Shown here: positions 16,298 to 25,881 of the stretch, one piece after another
Layout of the letters: each line of letters opens with the position of its first letter
Position numbering within the stretch: the first letter of the stretch is position 1
Origin: CAG-390 sp045633005
GTDB taxonomy: Bacteria > Bacillota > Clostridia > Oscillospirales > CAG-272
DNA: 64,000 bases
Assembly (NCBI GenBank): GCA_045633005.1
Contig: JAZQXT010000075.1
Location: 1-64,000, forward strand
Direction: 5' to 3'
Program-made: the position numbers and the translations under genes
Notes under the pieces: generated by a model
Database searches by the model: none
Seen by the model: only the letters and a program-made list of their open reading frames with translations
What the model was told of the DNA's origin: nothing

Positions 16298-17620
16298 ATG
16301 CCAACTAACGAAATAAAAAGTAAAATAGAAGCGGGCAGGGCGGTCCTTGTCGGCGTCGATGCGGGAGATATGCGCGACGGCGAGTGCGAGATATCGCTTG
16401 AGGAGCTTCGCCGTTTGCTCGATACTGCGGGGGGCGAGGTCGTGGCAACGATGGTGCAATCGCGCCAGACTCCCGACGTGCGCACCTATATAGGCTCGGG
16501 CAAGCTTATCGAGCTTGCAGAGCTTTGCAAAAACAACGATATCGACCTTGCCGTTTTCGATTGCGAGCTTACTCCGTCGCAGATAAGAAATATCGAGGAC
16601 GAGCTTGACGGCGTGCGCGTCATCGACCGCTCTATGCTGATACTTGATATATTTGCACTCCACGCAACGACTGCCGAGGGAAAGCTGCAGGTCGAGCTTG
16701 CACAGCTCAAATACACCGCGCCCCGCCTTATCGGTAAGGGAACGCAGCTCTCCCGTCTTGGCGGAGGCATCGGAACGCGCGGACCGGGTGAGTCAAAGCT
16801 TGAGTCCGACCGCCGCCACATCAAGCGCCGTGTGATAGCGCTTGAGGACGAGCTTGCCGAGCTTGCCGTTCAGCGCAAGACCAAGCGTGCCGCACGCGAC
16901 AGAAGCGGAATTCAAAAAATCGCCATCGTCGGATATACGAACGCGGGCAAATCTACTTTGCTAAACAGACTTACCGACGCGGGCATTCTTGCCGAGGACA
17001 AGCTTTTTGCAACGCTTGACCCCACCACGCGCAAGTTTTCTTTGCCAAGCGGCGACGACGTATTGCTCACCGACACCGTAGGCTTCATCCGCCGCTTGCC
17101 GCACCATCTTATAAAGGCGTTCAGCTCCACGCTTGACGAGGCTGTGTGCGCCGATATCCTTATGATAATCGTGGATGCGTCCGACCCCGAATATCCCGCA
17201 CAGCTTGAGGTCACGGAAAATCTCCTTGCCGAGCTTGGCGCGGGCGATAAGCCCTCGCTCATCGTTTATAACAAATGCGACAGAGAGGCGAGCAACGTTC
17301 CCGCCCCCACCACCGAGCACGGTGAAACGCGAAGGAGCGTGTGCATTTCCGCGCTCACAGGTCAGGGAATTGACGAGCTGAGCCAAGCTATGGAGGAGCT
17401 TGTAAGAGCGGGAAAGAAGAAAATAAAGTATCTTATCCCGAACTCCGAGGCGGGTGCCGTGAGTACGCTTTACAGCCTTGCGGCAGTCGACGAGGTAGAC
17501 TATGGTGCGGAATATATCACCGCCTACGCCACCGTTGACGCGCGCGTGCGCGGAATGATGGCGCGTTACGAGGCGCAGGACGGCTCAAATCCTCCCCTTC
17601 CCAAAAAGGAGGAATGGTGA
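16298..17620 (+). CDS. hflX: Ribosome-associated GTPase HflX
   Basis: HflX is a GTPase that binds the 50S subunit and splits stalled or hibernating ribosomes. The 440-aa protein has the HflX N-terminal domain (TYIGSGKLIELAELC), the glycine-rich linker signature RLGGGIGTRGPGESKLE, and the G domain with G1 GYTNAGKSTLLNRL (about residue 212), G3 DTVGFIRRLPHHL and G4 NKCD. Its stop TGA shares its last base with the start ATG of yigZ. No own promoter is evident after the rpmE terminator, so the start of transcription is unclear. Confidence 0.96.
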   Translation: MPTNEIKSKIEAGRAVLVGVDAGDMRDGECEISLEELRRLLDTAGGEVVATMVQSRQTPDVRTYIGSGKLIELAELCKNNDIDLAVFDCELTPSQIRNIEDELDGVRVIDRSMLILDIFALHATTAEGKLQVELAQLKYTAPRLIGKGTQLSRLGGGIGTRGPGESKLESDRRHIKRRVIALEDELAELAVQRKTKRAARDRSGIQKIAIVGYTNAGKSTLLNRLTDAGILAEDKLFATLDPTTRKFSLPSGDDVLLTDTVGFIRRLPHHLIKAFSSTLDEAVCADILMIIVDASDPEYPAQLEVTENLLAELGAGDKPSLIVYNKCDREASNVPAPTTEHGETRRSVCISALTGQGIDELSQAMEELVRAGKKKIKYLIPNSEAGAVSTLYSLAAVDEVDYGAEYITAYATVDARVRGMMARYEAQDGSNPPLPKKEEW

Positions 17621-18246
17621 TGGATAGCGTTATCACCATTATGCGCGAGGCGAGCGCAAGCCTCGTTGAAAAGCGCTCCGAGTTTATCGGCTACGCCGCC
17701 CCCGTTGCGAACGAGGAGGAAGCGACGGAGTTCGTGAAAAAAATAAAGAAAAAGCACGCCGATGCACGCCACAACGTCTTTGCCTACGTTTTGAACGGCG
17801 GCGCGCAAAAGCGTTATTCCGACGACGGCGAGCCGCAGGGAAGCGCGGGGATGCCCGTGCTTGAGGTGCTCGTTAAAAACAAGCTCGACGGCGTCGTTGT
17901 GGTCGTGACGAGATATTTCGGCGGTATTCTGCTTGGCACGGGCGGGCTCGTCAGGGCGTATTCCGCCGCCGCCAAAATGGCTGTGGATGCGGCGGGCATC
18001 GTCACGCTCGAACCGTTTGTGACCGCGGAGGTCAGCTGTAGCTATAACGACCACCAAAAAATCGCATACGAGCTTAAAAGAGTAGGCGCAAACGTCACCG
18101 CAAGCGAGTTTGGTGCGGACGTAAAGCTTTCCATTGAGGTGGCAGAGGCGGACGCAGAGCCGCTTTTTGCACGTCTTTGTGAGATGACGGCAAGCCGCGC
18201 AATAGTCAAAAAGACGGGAACAAAGCTCTCGTTTCCCGCAGAATGA
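17620..18246 (+). CDS. YigZ/IMPACT family protein
   Basis: A 208-aa member of the YigZ/UPF0029 (IMPACT) family. The N-terminal domain carries RSEFIGYAAPV, HNVFAYVLN, YSDDGEPQGSAGMPVLEVL and VVVTRYFGGILLGTGGLVRAY, all diagnostic; the C-terminal ferredoxin-like domain (about 135-208) is the DUF1949 part. I chose the ATG at 17620 because AAGGAGG is seven bases upstream, whereas the ATG at 17614 is one base from it. The start overlaps the hflX stop (TGATG). A role in translation or stress control is suspected for the family but not settled. Confidence 0.93.
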   Translation: MDSVITIMREASASLVEKRSEFIGYAAPVANEEEATEFVKKIKKKHADARHNVFAYVLNGGAQKRYSDDGEPQGSAGMPVLEVLVKNKLDGVVVVVTRYFGGILLGTGGLVRAYSAAAKMAVDAAGIVTLEPFVTAEVSCSYNDHQKIAYELKRVGANVTASEFGADVKLSIEVAEADAEPLFARLCEMTASRAIVKKTGTKLSFPAE

Positions 18247-18268
18247 ACTTTTTTCATAAAAAACCAAG

Positions 18269-18317
18269 AAAAATCGCAAAAAAATCTTTCAAAAAAAGAG
18301 GTTTTTGCGATTTTTTT
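18269..18317. terminator. AT-rich terminator after yigZ
   Basis: AAAAATCGCAAAAA pairs with TTTTTGCGATTTTT around a loop of about 18 nt, followed by more T. It separates hflX-yigZ from dnaG. Confidence 0.75.
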
Positions 18318-18361
18318 GCGTATATTATTAATGTCAGAATTTTTTGAAGGAGGGGAAAGGC

Positions 18362-20134
18362 GTGATACCGCGTGAGGTAGTTGAAGAAATAGTGCGTAGA
18401 AGCGATATCGAGCAGGTCATAGGCTCCTACGTTACGCTAAAGCGCGCAGGCTCAAATATGTCGGGTCTTTGTCCCTTTCATAGCGAGCGCACTCCGTCGT
18501 TTACCGTTTTCAAGGCATCCGACAGCTTTTATTGCTTCGGTTGCGGCGCGGGCGGCGACGTCATAACCTTTATTATGAAGGCGGAAAACGTCGATTACCC
18601 GACGGCGCTTGAAATCCTTGCGGCACGCGCGGGTATCGCCATACCGCAGGATAATAAGGAATACAAAAAAGGTCCGAGCCGCGAGCGTATCAGGGAGATG
18701 AATACCGTGGCGGCGAAATTCTTCCACCATTGTCTTATGCACGAGCCGTGCGGCGCACAGGCGCGTGAGTACATAGCCGAGCGAAAGCTCTCGGGCGCGA
18801 CCGTTAAGCATTTTTACCTCGGTTATGCGCCAAACGATTTTGGACTTTTGCGCGACCATTTGCGCAAAAACGGCTTTACCGAGGAGGAGATGATTGTTGG
18901 ATTCCTCTGCGGAAAGAGCGAAAAAACGGGCAGAGCGTACGATTATTTCCGCAATCGCGTTATCTTCCCCATAGTCGATACTTCAAGAAACATCGTGGCA
19001 TTCGGCGGCAGAGTTATGGACGACTCAAAGCCGAAATATCTGAATACCTCGGACACCCCCGCGTTCAAAAAGAGCAAGAATCTCTTTGCTCTGAATTACG
19101 CAAAGGACCACTGCGCCGAGCAGTTGATACTTTGCGAGGGGTATATGGACGTTATCGCGCTTCATCAGGCAGGCTTTGAAAACGCCGTCGCCACTCTCGG
19201 CACGGCTATTACCGAGGAGCACGCGAGGATAATTGCAAAATATACCAAAAGAGTCATAATTTCTTACGATTCCGACGAGGCGGGCGTGAACGCCGCAAGC
19301 AAGGCTATGCGCTTGCTCGGTGCTGTGGGAGTCGAGGTCAGAGTGCTGAAAATGGAAGGCGCAAAGGACCCCGACGAGTATATAAAGAAATTCGGCGCGG
19401 CGTCCTTCAAGTCGCTTATTGAGCAGAGCCGCACGGGCTTTGAGTATAAGCTTGAAGCGGTGACTCAAAAATACGACGTGTCGCAGACCGAGCAAAAGCT
19501 TCGCGCCGTTGCGGAGGTCGTCGGAATTATTTCCGACTACTATTCGGGCGTTGAGCGCGAGGTCTACGTTATGCGAGCCGCCGAAAGGCTCAAGGTTTCA
19601 GCGGACGCGCTTGCGGGCGACGTTGAAAAACAGCGAAATAAAAAGCTTTGGGAATTGAAAAACGCGCAAACTAAGGAAGCGCACGCGTCAATAAGGGATT
19701 TCGGCGACAGGATAAATCCCGACGCCGCAAAAAATCCAAGAGCGGCGGCGGCAGAGGAAACGATACTCGGACTTCTGCTACTGTACCCCGAACAGCGCGA
19801 TGCAGTTCTTGCAGGGCAGGTCAGTCTTACCTCGGACGATTTCGTTACGGCGTTTTCTCGCCGAGCGTTTGACGCGATAATGCGGCTTCACGGCGAGGAC
19901 GGCGGCTTCGTGTTCTCCCTTCTTGGCGCGGATTTCACCGCCGACGAGATGGGGCGGTTGCAAAGCCTTGAGGTCAATCGCCGCTCACTGACCGACAACG
20001 GCGTTAAGGTTCTGAATGAAGCCGTTGCGGTGCTTCGCGGAGCGAAAGCGGGTGCGGCGGAAAAAAGCCTTGGCGACGCGCTTGAAGAAAAGCGCAAAAA
20101 GCTTGCGGCGCAAAAACAGAAAAATAATAAATGA
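18362..20134 (+). CDS. dnaG: DNA primase DnaG
   Basis: DnaG makes RNA primers at replication forks. The 590-aa protein has the CHC2 zinc finger (CPFHSERTPSFTV and FYCFGCGAGGD, residues about 35-60), the catalytic core with TOPRIM motifs ILCEGYMDVIAL and SYDSDEAG (about 255-310), and a helicase-binding C-terminal domain. I chose the GTG at 18362, preceded by AAGGAGG; it begins (M)IPREVVEEIVRRSDIEQVI, as in other primases. rpoD follows after 24 bp, the classic dnaG-rpoD pair. Confidence 0.97.
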   Translation: MIPREVVEEIVRRSDIEQVIGSYVTLKRAGSNMSGLCPFHSERTPSFTVFKASDSFYCFGCGAGGDVITFIMKAENVDYPTALEILAARAGIAIPQDNKEYKKGPSRERIREMNTVAAKFFHHCLMHEPCGAQAREYIAERKLSGATVKHFYLGYAPNDFGLLRDHLRKNGFTEEEMIVGFLCGKSEKTGRAYDYFRNRVIFPIVDTSRNIVAFGGRVMDDSKPKYLNTSDTPAFKKSKNLFALNYAKDHCAEQLILCEGYMDVIALHQAGFENAVATLGTAITEEHARIIAKYTKRVIISYDSDEAGVNAASKAMRLLGAVGVEVRVLKMEGAKDPDEYIKKFGAASFKSLIEQSRTGFEYKLEAVTQKYDVSQTEQKLRAVAEVVGIISDYYSGVEREVYVMRAAERLKVSADALAGDVEKQRNKKLWELKNAQTKEAHASIRDFGDRINPDAAKNPRAAAAEETILGLLLLYPEQRDAVLAGQVSLTSDDFVTAFSRRAFDAIMRLHGEDGGFVFSLLGADFTADEMGRLQSLEVNRRSLTDNGVKVLNEAVAVLRGAKAGAAEKSLGDALEEKRKKLAAQKQKNNK

Positions 20135-20158
20135 TATACATAAGAAAGGATATATAAA

Positions 20159-21262
20159 ATGAACGAGAACGAAAAAAAGATAGACGTTAACGATCTTATC
20201 GAAAAGGGTAAAAACGGCTCGCTTGATTTTGACGAGGCACTTGAGGAGCTTGATTACGACATAGATAAGATGGACAAGATCTATGACGCGCTTGAGGAAA
20301 ACGAGGATATCATAAAGAACGATATCTCCAGCAGCGAGCTCGATAAGATCGAGAGCGAGGTTGAAAGCTTCGGCGCGGGCGAGAATATGGAGCGCATTCT
20401 TGAGCAGGAGGGTCTCGCTATCGACGACCCCGTAAGAATGTACCTCAAAGAGATCGGACGCGTTCCGCTTCTTGATGCCAATACCGAGAGGGAACTTGCG
20501 GAGATAATGCACGACGAGGAGCAGAGCGAGGCGGCTCGTCAGGATGCGAAGGACAAGCTTGTTGTAGCGAACCTCAGGCTCGTCGTAAGCATTGCCAAGA
20601 GATACGTTGGAAAGGGAATGTTCTTCCTTGACCTTATCCAAGAGGGTAACCTCGGACTTATGAAGGCTGTTGAAAAGTTTGATTACAGCAAGGGATATAA
20701 GTTCTCCACCTTCGCAACGTGGTGGATAAGACAGGCTATCAACCGCGCTATCGCCGATCAGGCAAGAACTATCAGAATTCCCGTTCATATGGTCGAGACC
20801 ATACACAAGGTAGCACGTTATCAGCGCCAGATGCTTCAGGAGCTCGGACGCGAGGCTACTGCGGAAGAGATCGGTGAAAAGATGGGAATGGGCGCCGACA
20901 AGGTACGCGAGATAATGAAGATAGCGCAAGAGCCCGTATCGCTTGAAACTCCTATCGGCGAGGAGGAGGACAGCCACCTTGGCGACTTTATCCCCGACGA
21001 CGAGACTCCCGCGCCCGCCGATGCCGCGTCCGCAACTATTCTGCGCGAGGTCATCGACCGCGAGCTTCGCACTCTTACTCCCCGCGAGGAGCACGTTATC
21101 AAGCTCCGCTTCGGACTTTACGACGGACGTTGCCGCACTCTCGAGGAAGTCGGCAAGGAATTTGATATTACTCGTGAGCGTATTCGTCAGATAGAGGCGA
21201 AGGCACTCCGTAAGCTCCGCCACCCCAGCCGCGCGAAGCATCTTAAGGGATTTATCGACTAA
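20159..21262 (+). CDS. rpoD: Primary sigma factor RpoD (SigA)
   Basis: This is the vegetative sigma-70 factor. The 367-aa protein has a short acidic region 1.1, region 1.2 (DPVRMYLKEIGRVPLL), region 2 (LRLVVSIAKRYVGKGMFFLD, then YKFSTFATWWIRQAI), region 3 and region 4 with the helix-turn-helix TLEEVGKEFDITRERIRQIE. It is adjacent to dnaG. The promoters listed here (TTGaca-N17-TATAAT) match what this factor should read. RBS AAAGGA is present. Confidence 0.98.
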   Translation: MNENEKKIDVNDLIEKGKNGSLDFDEALEELDYDIDKMDKIYDALEENEDIIKNDISSSELDKIESEVESFGAGENMERILEQEGLAIDDPVRMYLKEIGRVPLLDANTERELAEIMHDEEQSEAARQDAKDKLVVANLRLVVSIAKRYVGKGMFFLDLIQEGNLGLMKAVEKFDYSKGYKFSTFATWWIRQAINRAIADQARTIRIPVHMVETIHKVARYQRQMLQELGREATAEEIGEKMGMGADKVREIMKIAQEPVSLETPIGEEEDSHLGDFIPDDETPAPADAASATILREVIDRELRTLTPREEHVIKLRFGLYDGRCRTLEEVGKEFDITRERIRQIEAKALRKLRHPSRAKHLKGFID

Positions 21263-21430
21263 TTTTGGTTGTGCATACTTCACAAAGATAAGAAGAATAA
21301 ATCGTTGTTAGCGACAATAAATTTGTGAAAAAATGCAAAAGTTGGCTTTTGGCTTTGTGTAAAGTGCAAAATAAAAATTAACAGCCTGTTACGATAACGC
21401 TAAAGCTGACAAAAGTGTCGAAAAATCAAC

Positions 21431-21459
21431 TTGACTTTTTATAGGAATTGTAGTAAAAT
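21431..21459 (+). promoter_or_regulatory. Promoter for the solute-binding lipoprotein gene
   Basis: TTGACT (21431-21436), 17-bp spacer, TAAAAT (21454-21459). The rest of the 248-bp gap after rpoD (21263-21430) is AT-rich, and I see no clear terminator or other feature in it. Confidence 0.8.
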
Positions 21460-21510
21460 ATTATTATAAATATGCGTGCGCGAGGCGCACACCGTAAGGA
21501 GGAACCCTTT

Positions 21511-23427
21511 ATGAAAAAACGGATAGTGAGCTTGCTTTTGTGCCTTGTAATGGCGCTCAGCGTTATTCTCACAGGATGCTCCGGTGGCAACCAGACAGGT
21601 GATACCGACGAGGTTACCGATAAGGCATCGTCTTCTACCATTACCCTCAAAATGTACGTGGTCTGCGAAAAGCCCGTTTCCGAGGAAACTGCTAAGACCA
21701 TAAACGCCGCATTTAACAAGATAACCAAGTCCAGCTTCAAGACTCAGGTAAATCTTAGCTTCTGCACTTATGATACATATTACGATACTATCGAGAACGT
21801 TTTTGGTGAGAACCAGAAGCTTGCCGCTCTCAAGGAAGAGGCAAGAAAGCACCTGAAGGAAGCAAAGAAGGCAGCCAAGGCACAGGGTATTGATGCAAAT
21901 ACCGTAGAGTGGCTTGATGCTTATTATGCAGAGAACCCCCAGTACGCTCAATTCAGAGGTGAGGATGAAGTGTCCGAGGAGGAGACTTCCGTTACCGCCG
22001 AGGAGACCGTAATGGAGGAGATCGAGGGTGCTGACGGCGCGGCTATAAGCGTTCTTAAATACCCCGACGAGAAGGCAAATCAGATAGATATTTTCTGGTT
22101 TGACGGTTATGACAGATATATTGAATATATCGAAAACGAGTGGGTAGCTGCCGTAGACGATAATGTCGGCGCAAAGCTTAAGGAATATCTTAACCCCGAT
22201 CTTCTTGCTTGGATCAAGCAGTTCGGTCAGGGAATGACCTACGCTATCCCCAACAACAACCCCATTGGCGAGTACACCTACCTCCTTCTTAACAAGGAGC
22301 TTATTGACCACTACAGCTACGACCCTGCTACTATGGATTCTCTTGCTGATTGCGAGAACTTCCTTAAGGACGTGGCAACCTACAGCACGGATTGTCTCCC
22401 CGTCGTAGGCGAGCTTCCCATCGTGAATGCTCACTATTGGTCGTACGATATGTCTACCAACCGCATCAACCCCAACAAGTTCTCCGTTATCGCAAGCAGC
22501 ACCTTTAATAACCTCATCGGCGGACATATGGATCTTGACGTGACCAAGACCAATAACCCCGTAATGAGCATTTCTAACATTTTCAGAAATCCCGACTACG
22601 TATCTCAGCTCCGTACTATTCAGAAGTATAAGGATCTCGGTTACGTATCCGCTGCGGCAGGCGCAGATCAGAAGTTTGCTGTAAGCGTTGTTAAGGGCGG
22701 CGCAGAGCTTGCTAAGATCTACGGCGATGATTACTATATGAACGTTCTTGAGTATCCCCGCATTTCCGAGAATGACGTTTGCGGCAGTATGTTCGGCGTT
22801 TCCTCTTACTCCGTCAACGTTGCTCGCGCTATGGAGATAATTACCGCTATCAATACCAATTCCGCACTTCGCAATATTCTTCAGTACGGTGTGGAAGAGG
22901 TTCACTATCAGCTCGATGAGGATGGCAACCTTACTCGCCTTAACAACGACTATATGATGGACGTAGCAAAGACGGGTAATATGTTTATCGCACATCCCGA
23001 GGAGGGCGTTGATGCTGACGTTTGGAGCTTTGCAAAGACTCAGAACTACAGCGCACTTCCCACTCTCACGCTTGGTTTTGGCATATTCGATCCTGCTAAC
23101 ATCAACAACGAGGGTCCGTCGGCGGGCTCGACAACCACTCCTCCCACTACCGATGAAAACGGCGAGCCCGTAGAGGAAGAGGATCGCAGACTTGCGGCAT
23201 ATCTCATTCCTCAGGTCGAAAAGATCTCTGCAGAGGTCGAGGCGGCTCTCAAGGCTGTTAAGAACAGCGAGGAGCTTGAGGCACTTATCACGAAGTATAC
23301 CGTGGACTGCCAGAAGAACGAGGGCGTTACTACGCACGCGAGTGCAAGCACTCCTTCTTCCGTATACTATTACTACTTGACTTGGATGCTTGAGTCGGGC
23401 TTCAATAGCGAGCTCGTACTTGAGTAA
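21511..23427 (+). CDS. Orphan extracellular solute-binding lipoprotein
   Basis: A 638-aa secreted lipoprotein. The signal peptide MKKRIVSLLLCLVMALS ends in the lipobox LTGC (about residue 23), followed by a short acidic linker. The body resembles family 1-type ABC solute-binding proteins (KMYVVCEKP, IDIFWFDGYDRYIEYIENEW, YTYLLLNKELIDHY), with an unusual inserted helical, acidic segment at about residues 105-180. A Thr/Pro linker near residue 545 precedes a C-terminal helical part. Codons are highly biased and the promoter is good, so it is probably abundant. No permease or ATPase gene is nearby, so the transported ligand cannot be inferred. The ATG at 21511 follows AAGGAGG. Confidence 0.8.
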   Translation: MKKRIVSLLLCLVMALSVILTGCSGGNQTGDTDEVTDKASSSTITLKMYVVCEKPVSEETAKTINAAFNKITKSSFKTQVNLSFCTYDTYYDTIENVFGENQKLAALKEEARKHLKEAKKAAKAQGIDANTVEWLDAYYAENPQYAQFRGEDEVSEEETSVTAEETVMEEIEGADGAAISVLKYPDEKANQIDIFWFDGYDRYIEYIENEWVAAVDDNVGAKLKEYLNPDLLAWIKQFGQGMTYAIPNNNPIGEYTYLLLNKELIDHYSYDPATMDSLADCENFLKDVATYSTDCLPVVGELPIVNAHYWSYDMSTNRINPNKFSVIASSTFNNLIGGHMDLDVTKTNNPVMSISNIFRNPDYVSQLRTIQKYKDLGYVSAAAGADQKFAVSVVKGGAELAKIYGDDYYMNVLEYPRISENDVCGSMFGVSSYSVNVARAMEIITAINTNSALRNILQYGVEEVHYQLDEDGNLTRLNNDYMMDVAKTGNMFIAHPEEGVDADVWSFAKTQNYSALPTLTLGFGIFDPANINNEGPSAGSTTTPPTTDENGEPVEEEDRRLAAYLIPQVEKISAEVEAALKAVKNSEELEALITKYTVDCQKNEGVTTHASASTPSSVYYYYLTWMLESGFNSELVLE

Positions 23428-23438
23428 TAAACAAAAAC

Positions 23439-23470
23439 GCGGCGCACCTAAAAGGTGTGCCGCATTTTTT
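23439..23470 (+). terminator. Terminator after the solute-binding lipoprotein
   Basis: GCGGCGCACC and GGTGTGCCGC form a 10-bp stem with loop TAAAA, then six T. Confidence 0.95.
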
Positions 23471-24173
23471 ATAAGAATATCATTGAGCCAACGTCGAAAA
23501 GCACTTCGTCCGAAAGCGAGCGGATTGGGGTTTTGTGCCGAGCGCAAAAATCGCGTATTTTTTCATAGTCGGGATGACGCTCAATGCTTCCCGCAAAGTA
23601 CAAGGTATCACCGCAAACACCGCTTGCGCCGCCAATAAAGCCGTATTGGTAAGGCGGGAGCTTGACGTGTCCCGATGATATGAGTAGAGCCTCGCCGCCC
23701 TGCGCTGAAAAAGCCTTGCATATCCCCGCATCTGCGGAAATTACAGCGCCGTCCGAAAGCGCGGCGCAGGAGCATTTTGCATATCCCTGCGAAACGTCAA
23801 CTATCGAAAGCCCCGCTTGCTTTGCGAGGGAAACGGCATCGCCGCAGGTGTACTTTACGTTGCATATTGCGTGTTTTTTAAGGGCGCAAGCGCAAAGGGA
23901 TACGTCGTTGGGGTAGGACTCGCCTATCACCGTGTCGCATAGCCTTATTTCGTAGCCGCACTCGCTGATGCGCGAAAGCTCACGCTCGGCTATCGTGGCG
24001 TAGCTCTTGTGTGTCAATACGGTCTTGCCTATACTGAAAAGCAAAAGGTCTGCGTGCGATGCTATGGGCGCGGAGAGTGATGGATGAGGAGGGAGCAAGA
24101 CGGGCTCGATTCCGAGCCGCAAAAGCTCATCGCGGCAGGCGCGGGGTAAACGGCAATCGGTTACACAAAGCAT
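23469..24173 (-). CDS. DUF6873 family protein (predicted GME/deiminase-like fold)
   Basis: A 234-aa protein that I recognise as the clostridial DUF6873 family, annotated elsewhere as having a guanidino-group-modifying-enzyme-like fold. Visible patterns are GESYPNDVSLCACALKKHAI, VSQGYAKCSCAAL, SADAGICKAF and YGFIGGASGVCGDTLYF. It is cysteine-rich for a cytoplasmic protein. The ATG at 24173 has GGAGG upstream. It lies downstream of rpmB with a hairpin between. No activity is established and I do not assign one. Confidence 0.7.
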   Translation of the reverse strand: MLCVTDCRLPRACRDELLRLGIEPVLLPPHPSLSAPIASHADLLLFSIGKTVLTHKSYATIAERELSRISECGYEIRLCDTVIGESYPNDVSLCACALKKHAICNVKYTCGDAVSLAKQAGLSIVDVSQGYAKCSCAALSDGAVISADAGICKAFSAQGGEALLISSGHVKLPPYQYGFIGGASGVCGDTLYFAGSIERHPDYEKIRDFCARHKTPIRSLSDEVLFDVGSMIFL

Positions 24174-24192
24174 ATATACCTCCAAAATACAG

Positions 24193-24216
24193 AAAAGGCT
24201 GCCGCAATGCGACAGC
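24193..24216 (-). terminator. Terminator after rpmB
   Basis: On the minus strand an 8-bp stem (24198-24205 with 24209-24216, one G-T pair) is followed by CTTTT. Confidence 0.7.
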
Positions 24217-24231
24217 ATAAATCTGCTCTAA

Positions 24232-24420
24232 TCAGGCGTTTTCTGCCTTCTTCATGGTGCGCAGACAACGCGCACAGATGCTGACGGTTTTAATGGTTCC
24301 GTTCTCGGAAACCTTGACCTTGCGGATATTGGGCTTCCAGGCTCTGTTGGTCTTACGATGGGAGTGAGAAACAGTATTGCCGAAAACAACACCCTTACCG
24401 CAAACGCTGCATTTTGCCAT
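24232..24420 (-). CDS. rpmB: 50S ribosomal protein L28 (zinc-binding form)
   Basis: A 62-aa L28 starting MAKCSVCGKGVVFGNTVSHS, with the second Cys pair in CARCLRTMKKA, so it is the zinc-ribbon form. The ATG at 24420 is preceded by AGGAGG; the longer reading to 24459 covers leader sequence. It has its own promoter and terminator. Confidence 0.97.
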   Translation of the reverse strand: MAKCSVCGKGVVFGNTVSHSHRKTNRAWKPNIRKVKVSENGTIKTVSICARCLRTMKKAENA

Positions 24421-24464
24421 TCCTGACACCTCCTTAAATACTTGAGTCCATAACAACATCGGTA

Positions 24465-24493
24465 ATTATATCACAATATTTTCAAAAAAGCAA
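24465..24493 (-). promoter_or_regulatory. Promoter for rpmB
   Basis: On the minus strand TTGCTT-N17-TATAAT (-10 at 24465-24470, -35 at 24488-24493). Confidence 0.85.
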
Positions 24494-24534
24494 GGGGTTT
24501 ACGAATTATTTTTTATTTAATTTCAAAAATATCC

Positions 24535-25851
24535 TTATTTTTTTATAATTTCGCCTATTATCGTCGATTTTTCAACCCTCAAAAGCCGAACGGAGACCTC
24601 TTTTCCCTTGATGTCAACGTCACTTGGTGCTATTATTTCGATAAAGGAGTCGGTGTGTCCCGTTGCCTTGCCGTTTGAAAAGGTTTCAAAAAGCACGCGC
24701 CTGACGGGAGCTTTTTCGATTTCTGCGGTGAGTATCTCACGCGTTATCTGCTCCTGTAGTGCCGCAAGGCCGGCGGCACGCCGCTTTTTGTCCTCCTGCG
24801 ATACCTGATTGGGCATTGAGGCGGCGGGCGTTCCCTCGCGCGGTGAGTAGGGGAAAATGTGCGCTGTCAGAAATCTGTTCTTTTCCAAAAACTCGCGCGT
24901 TTCGGCGTATTCCTTTTCGCTCTCACTCGGAAAGCCGACGATAACGTCGGTGGTGAACATCACGTCGGGCATAGCCGCTCTCAGCCTCGCCATAGCCGCG
25001 GCGGCTTCCTCGGCGGTGTAGCGGCGGTTCATCGCGGCAAGCGTTTTTGTGGAGCCGCTTTGAAGCGAGATGTGAAAATGGGGAGCTATATGCTTTAGCT
25101 TCGATATCTTGCCGACGAACTCCTCGTCAAGCAGAGTGGGGTATATAGAGCCGAGACGAATACGGGTCTTAGCGCATATTTCGTCAACGCGGCAAAGCAA
25201 TTCGGCAAGCGTAACGCCGTCAAGGTCGCGCCCGTACGATGCGGTCTCAATGCCCGTAAGCACTATTTCGGGGCAACCGTCGGCGACGAATTCGCTGACC
25301 TCGCGAAGCACGTCGTCGGGGTGCTTGGAGCGCACGCTTCCCCGCGCCGCGGGAATGGCGCAGTATGCGCAGCGATTTTCGCATCCGTCCTCAATTTTTA
25401 TATATACGCGCGTGCGCGGAAAGCTGCGGAGCGACATTTTTTCAAACGGTGCGCTCCCGATATCGGGAACGTATATGCTTGGTTTTTTTAGCTCTTTCTC
25501 CTCTATAAGCTCTGATGCAAGACTTGCGCATCTGAGCTTTTCGGCGTTGCCGCAAACGGCGCGGACTCCATCTATCTCTGCTATCTTTTGCGGAGCTGAC
25601 TGCGCGGTGCATCCCGTGACTATTATCGGTGCGCTTGGGTTTGCGGCGTGAAGTCTGCGTATCATCTGGCGCGATTTACGGTCAGCCTCCGCCGTGACGG
25701 TGCAGGTGTTCACGATAAAGGCGTCGCAATCTGCGTCGGGGTCTACTGCCGTTATGCCGAATGCCGCAAGTGCCTCTGCGATAGCCTCGCTCTCATATTG
25801 ATTTACCTTACAGCCGAGAGTCAGCATCCCGACCTTTTTATTCTTGATCAT
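24535..25851 (-). CDS. mtaB: tRNA t6A37 methylthiotransferase MtaB
   Basis: MtaB converts t6A37 to ms2t6A37 in tRNAs reading ANN codons, using two [4Fe-4S] clusters. The 438-aa protein has the N-terminal domain with the three cluster cysteines in LGCKVNQYE, NTCTVT and TGCTAQ, the radical SAM motif CENRCAYCAIP (about residue 152), and a C-terminal TRAM domain (about 375-438). The motif VNTCTVTAEADRKSRQ marks the MtaB rather than the MiaB subfamily. It is divergent from upp. Confidence 0.94.
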   Translation of the reverse strand: MIKNKKVGMLTLGCKVNQYESEAIAEALAAFGITAVDPDADCDAFIVNTCTVTAEADRKSRQMIRRLHAANPSAPIIVTGCTAQSAPQKIAEIDGVRAVCGNAEKLRCASLASELIEEKELKKPSIYVPDIGSAPFEKMSLRSFPRTRVYIKIEDGCENRCAYCAIPAARGSVRSKHPDDVLREVSEFVADGCPEIVLTGIETASYGRDLDGVTLAELLCRVDEICAKTRIRLGSIYPTLLDEEFVGKISKLKHIAPHFHISLQSGSTKTLAAMNRRYTAEEAAAAMARLRAAMPDVMFTTDVIVGFPSESEKEYAETREFLEKNRFLTAHIFPYSPREGTPAASMPNQVSQEDKKRRAAGLAALQEQITREILTAEIEKAPVRRVLFETFSNGKATGHTDSFIEIIAPSDVDIKGKEVSVRLLRVEKSTIIGEIIKK

Positions 25852-25881
25852 AACAGCCGCCTCCCGAAAAAATACGTATAT

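Noticed and set aside
18328..18361. Vegetative promoter directly before dnaG
   Set aside because: TATATT-like boxes exist but no -35 box lies at 16-18 bp; the real promoter could not be placed.
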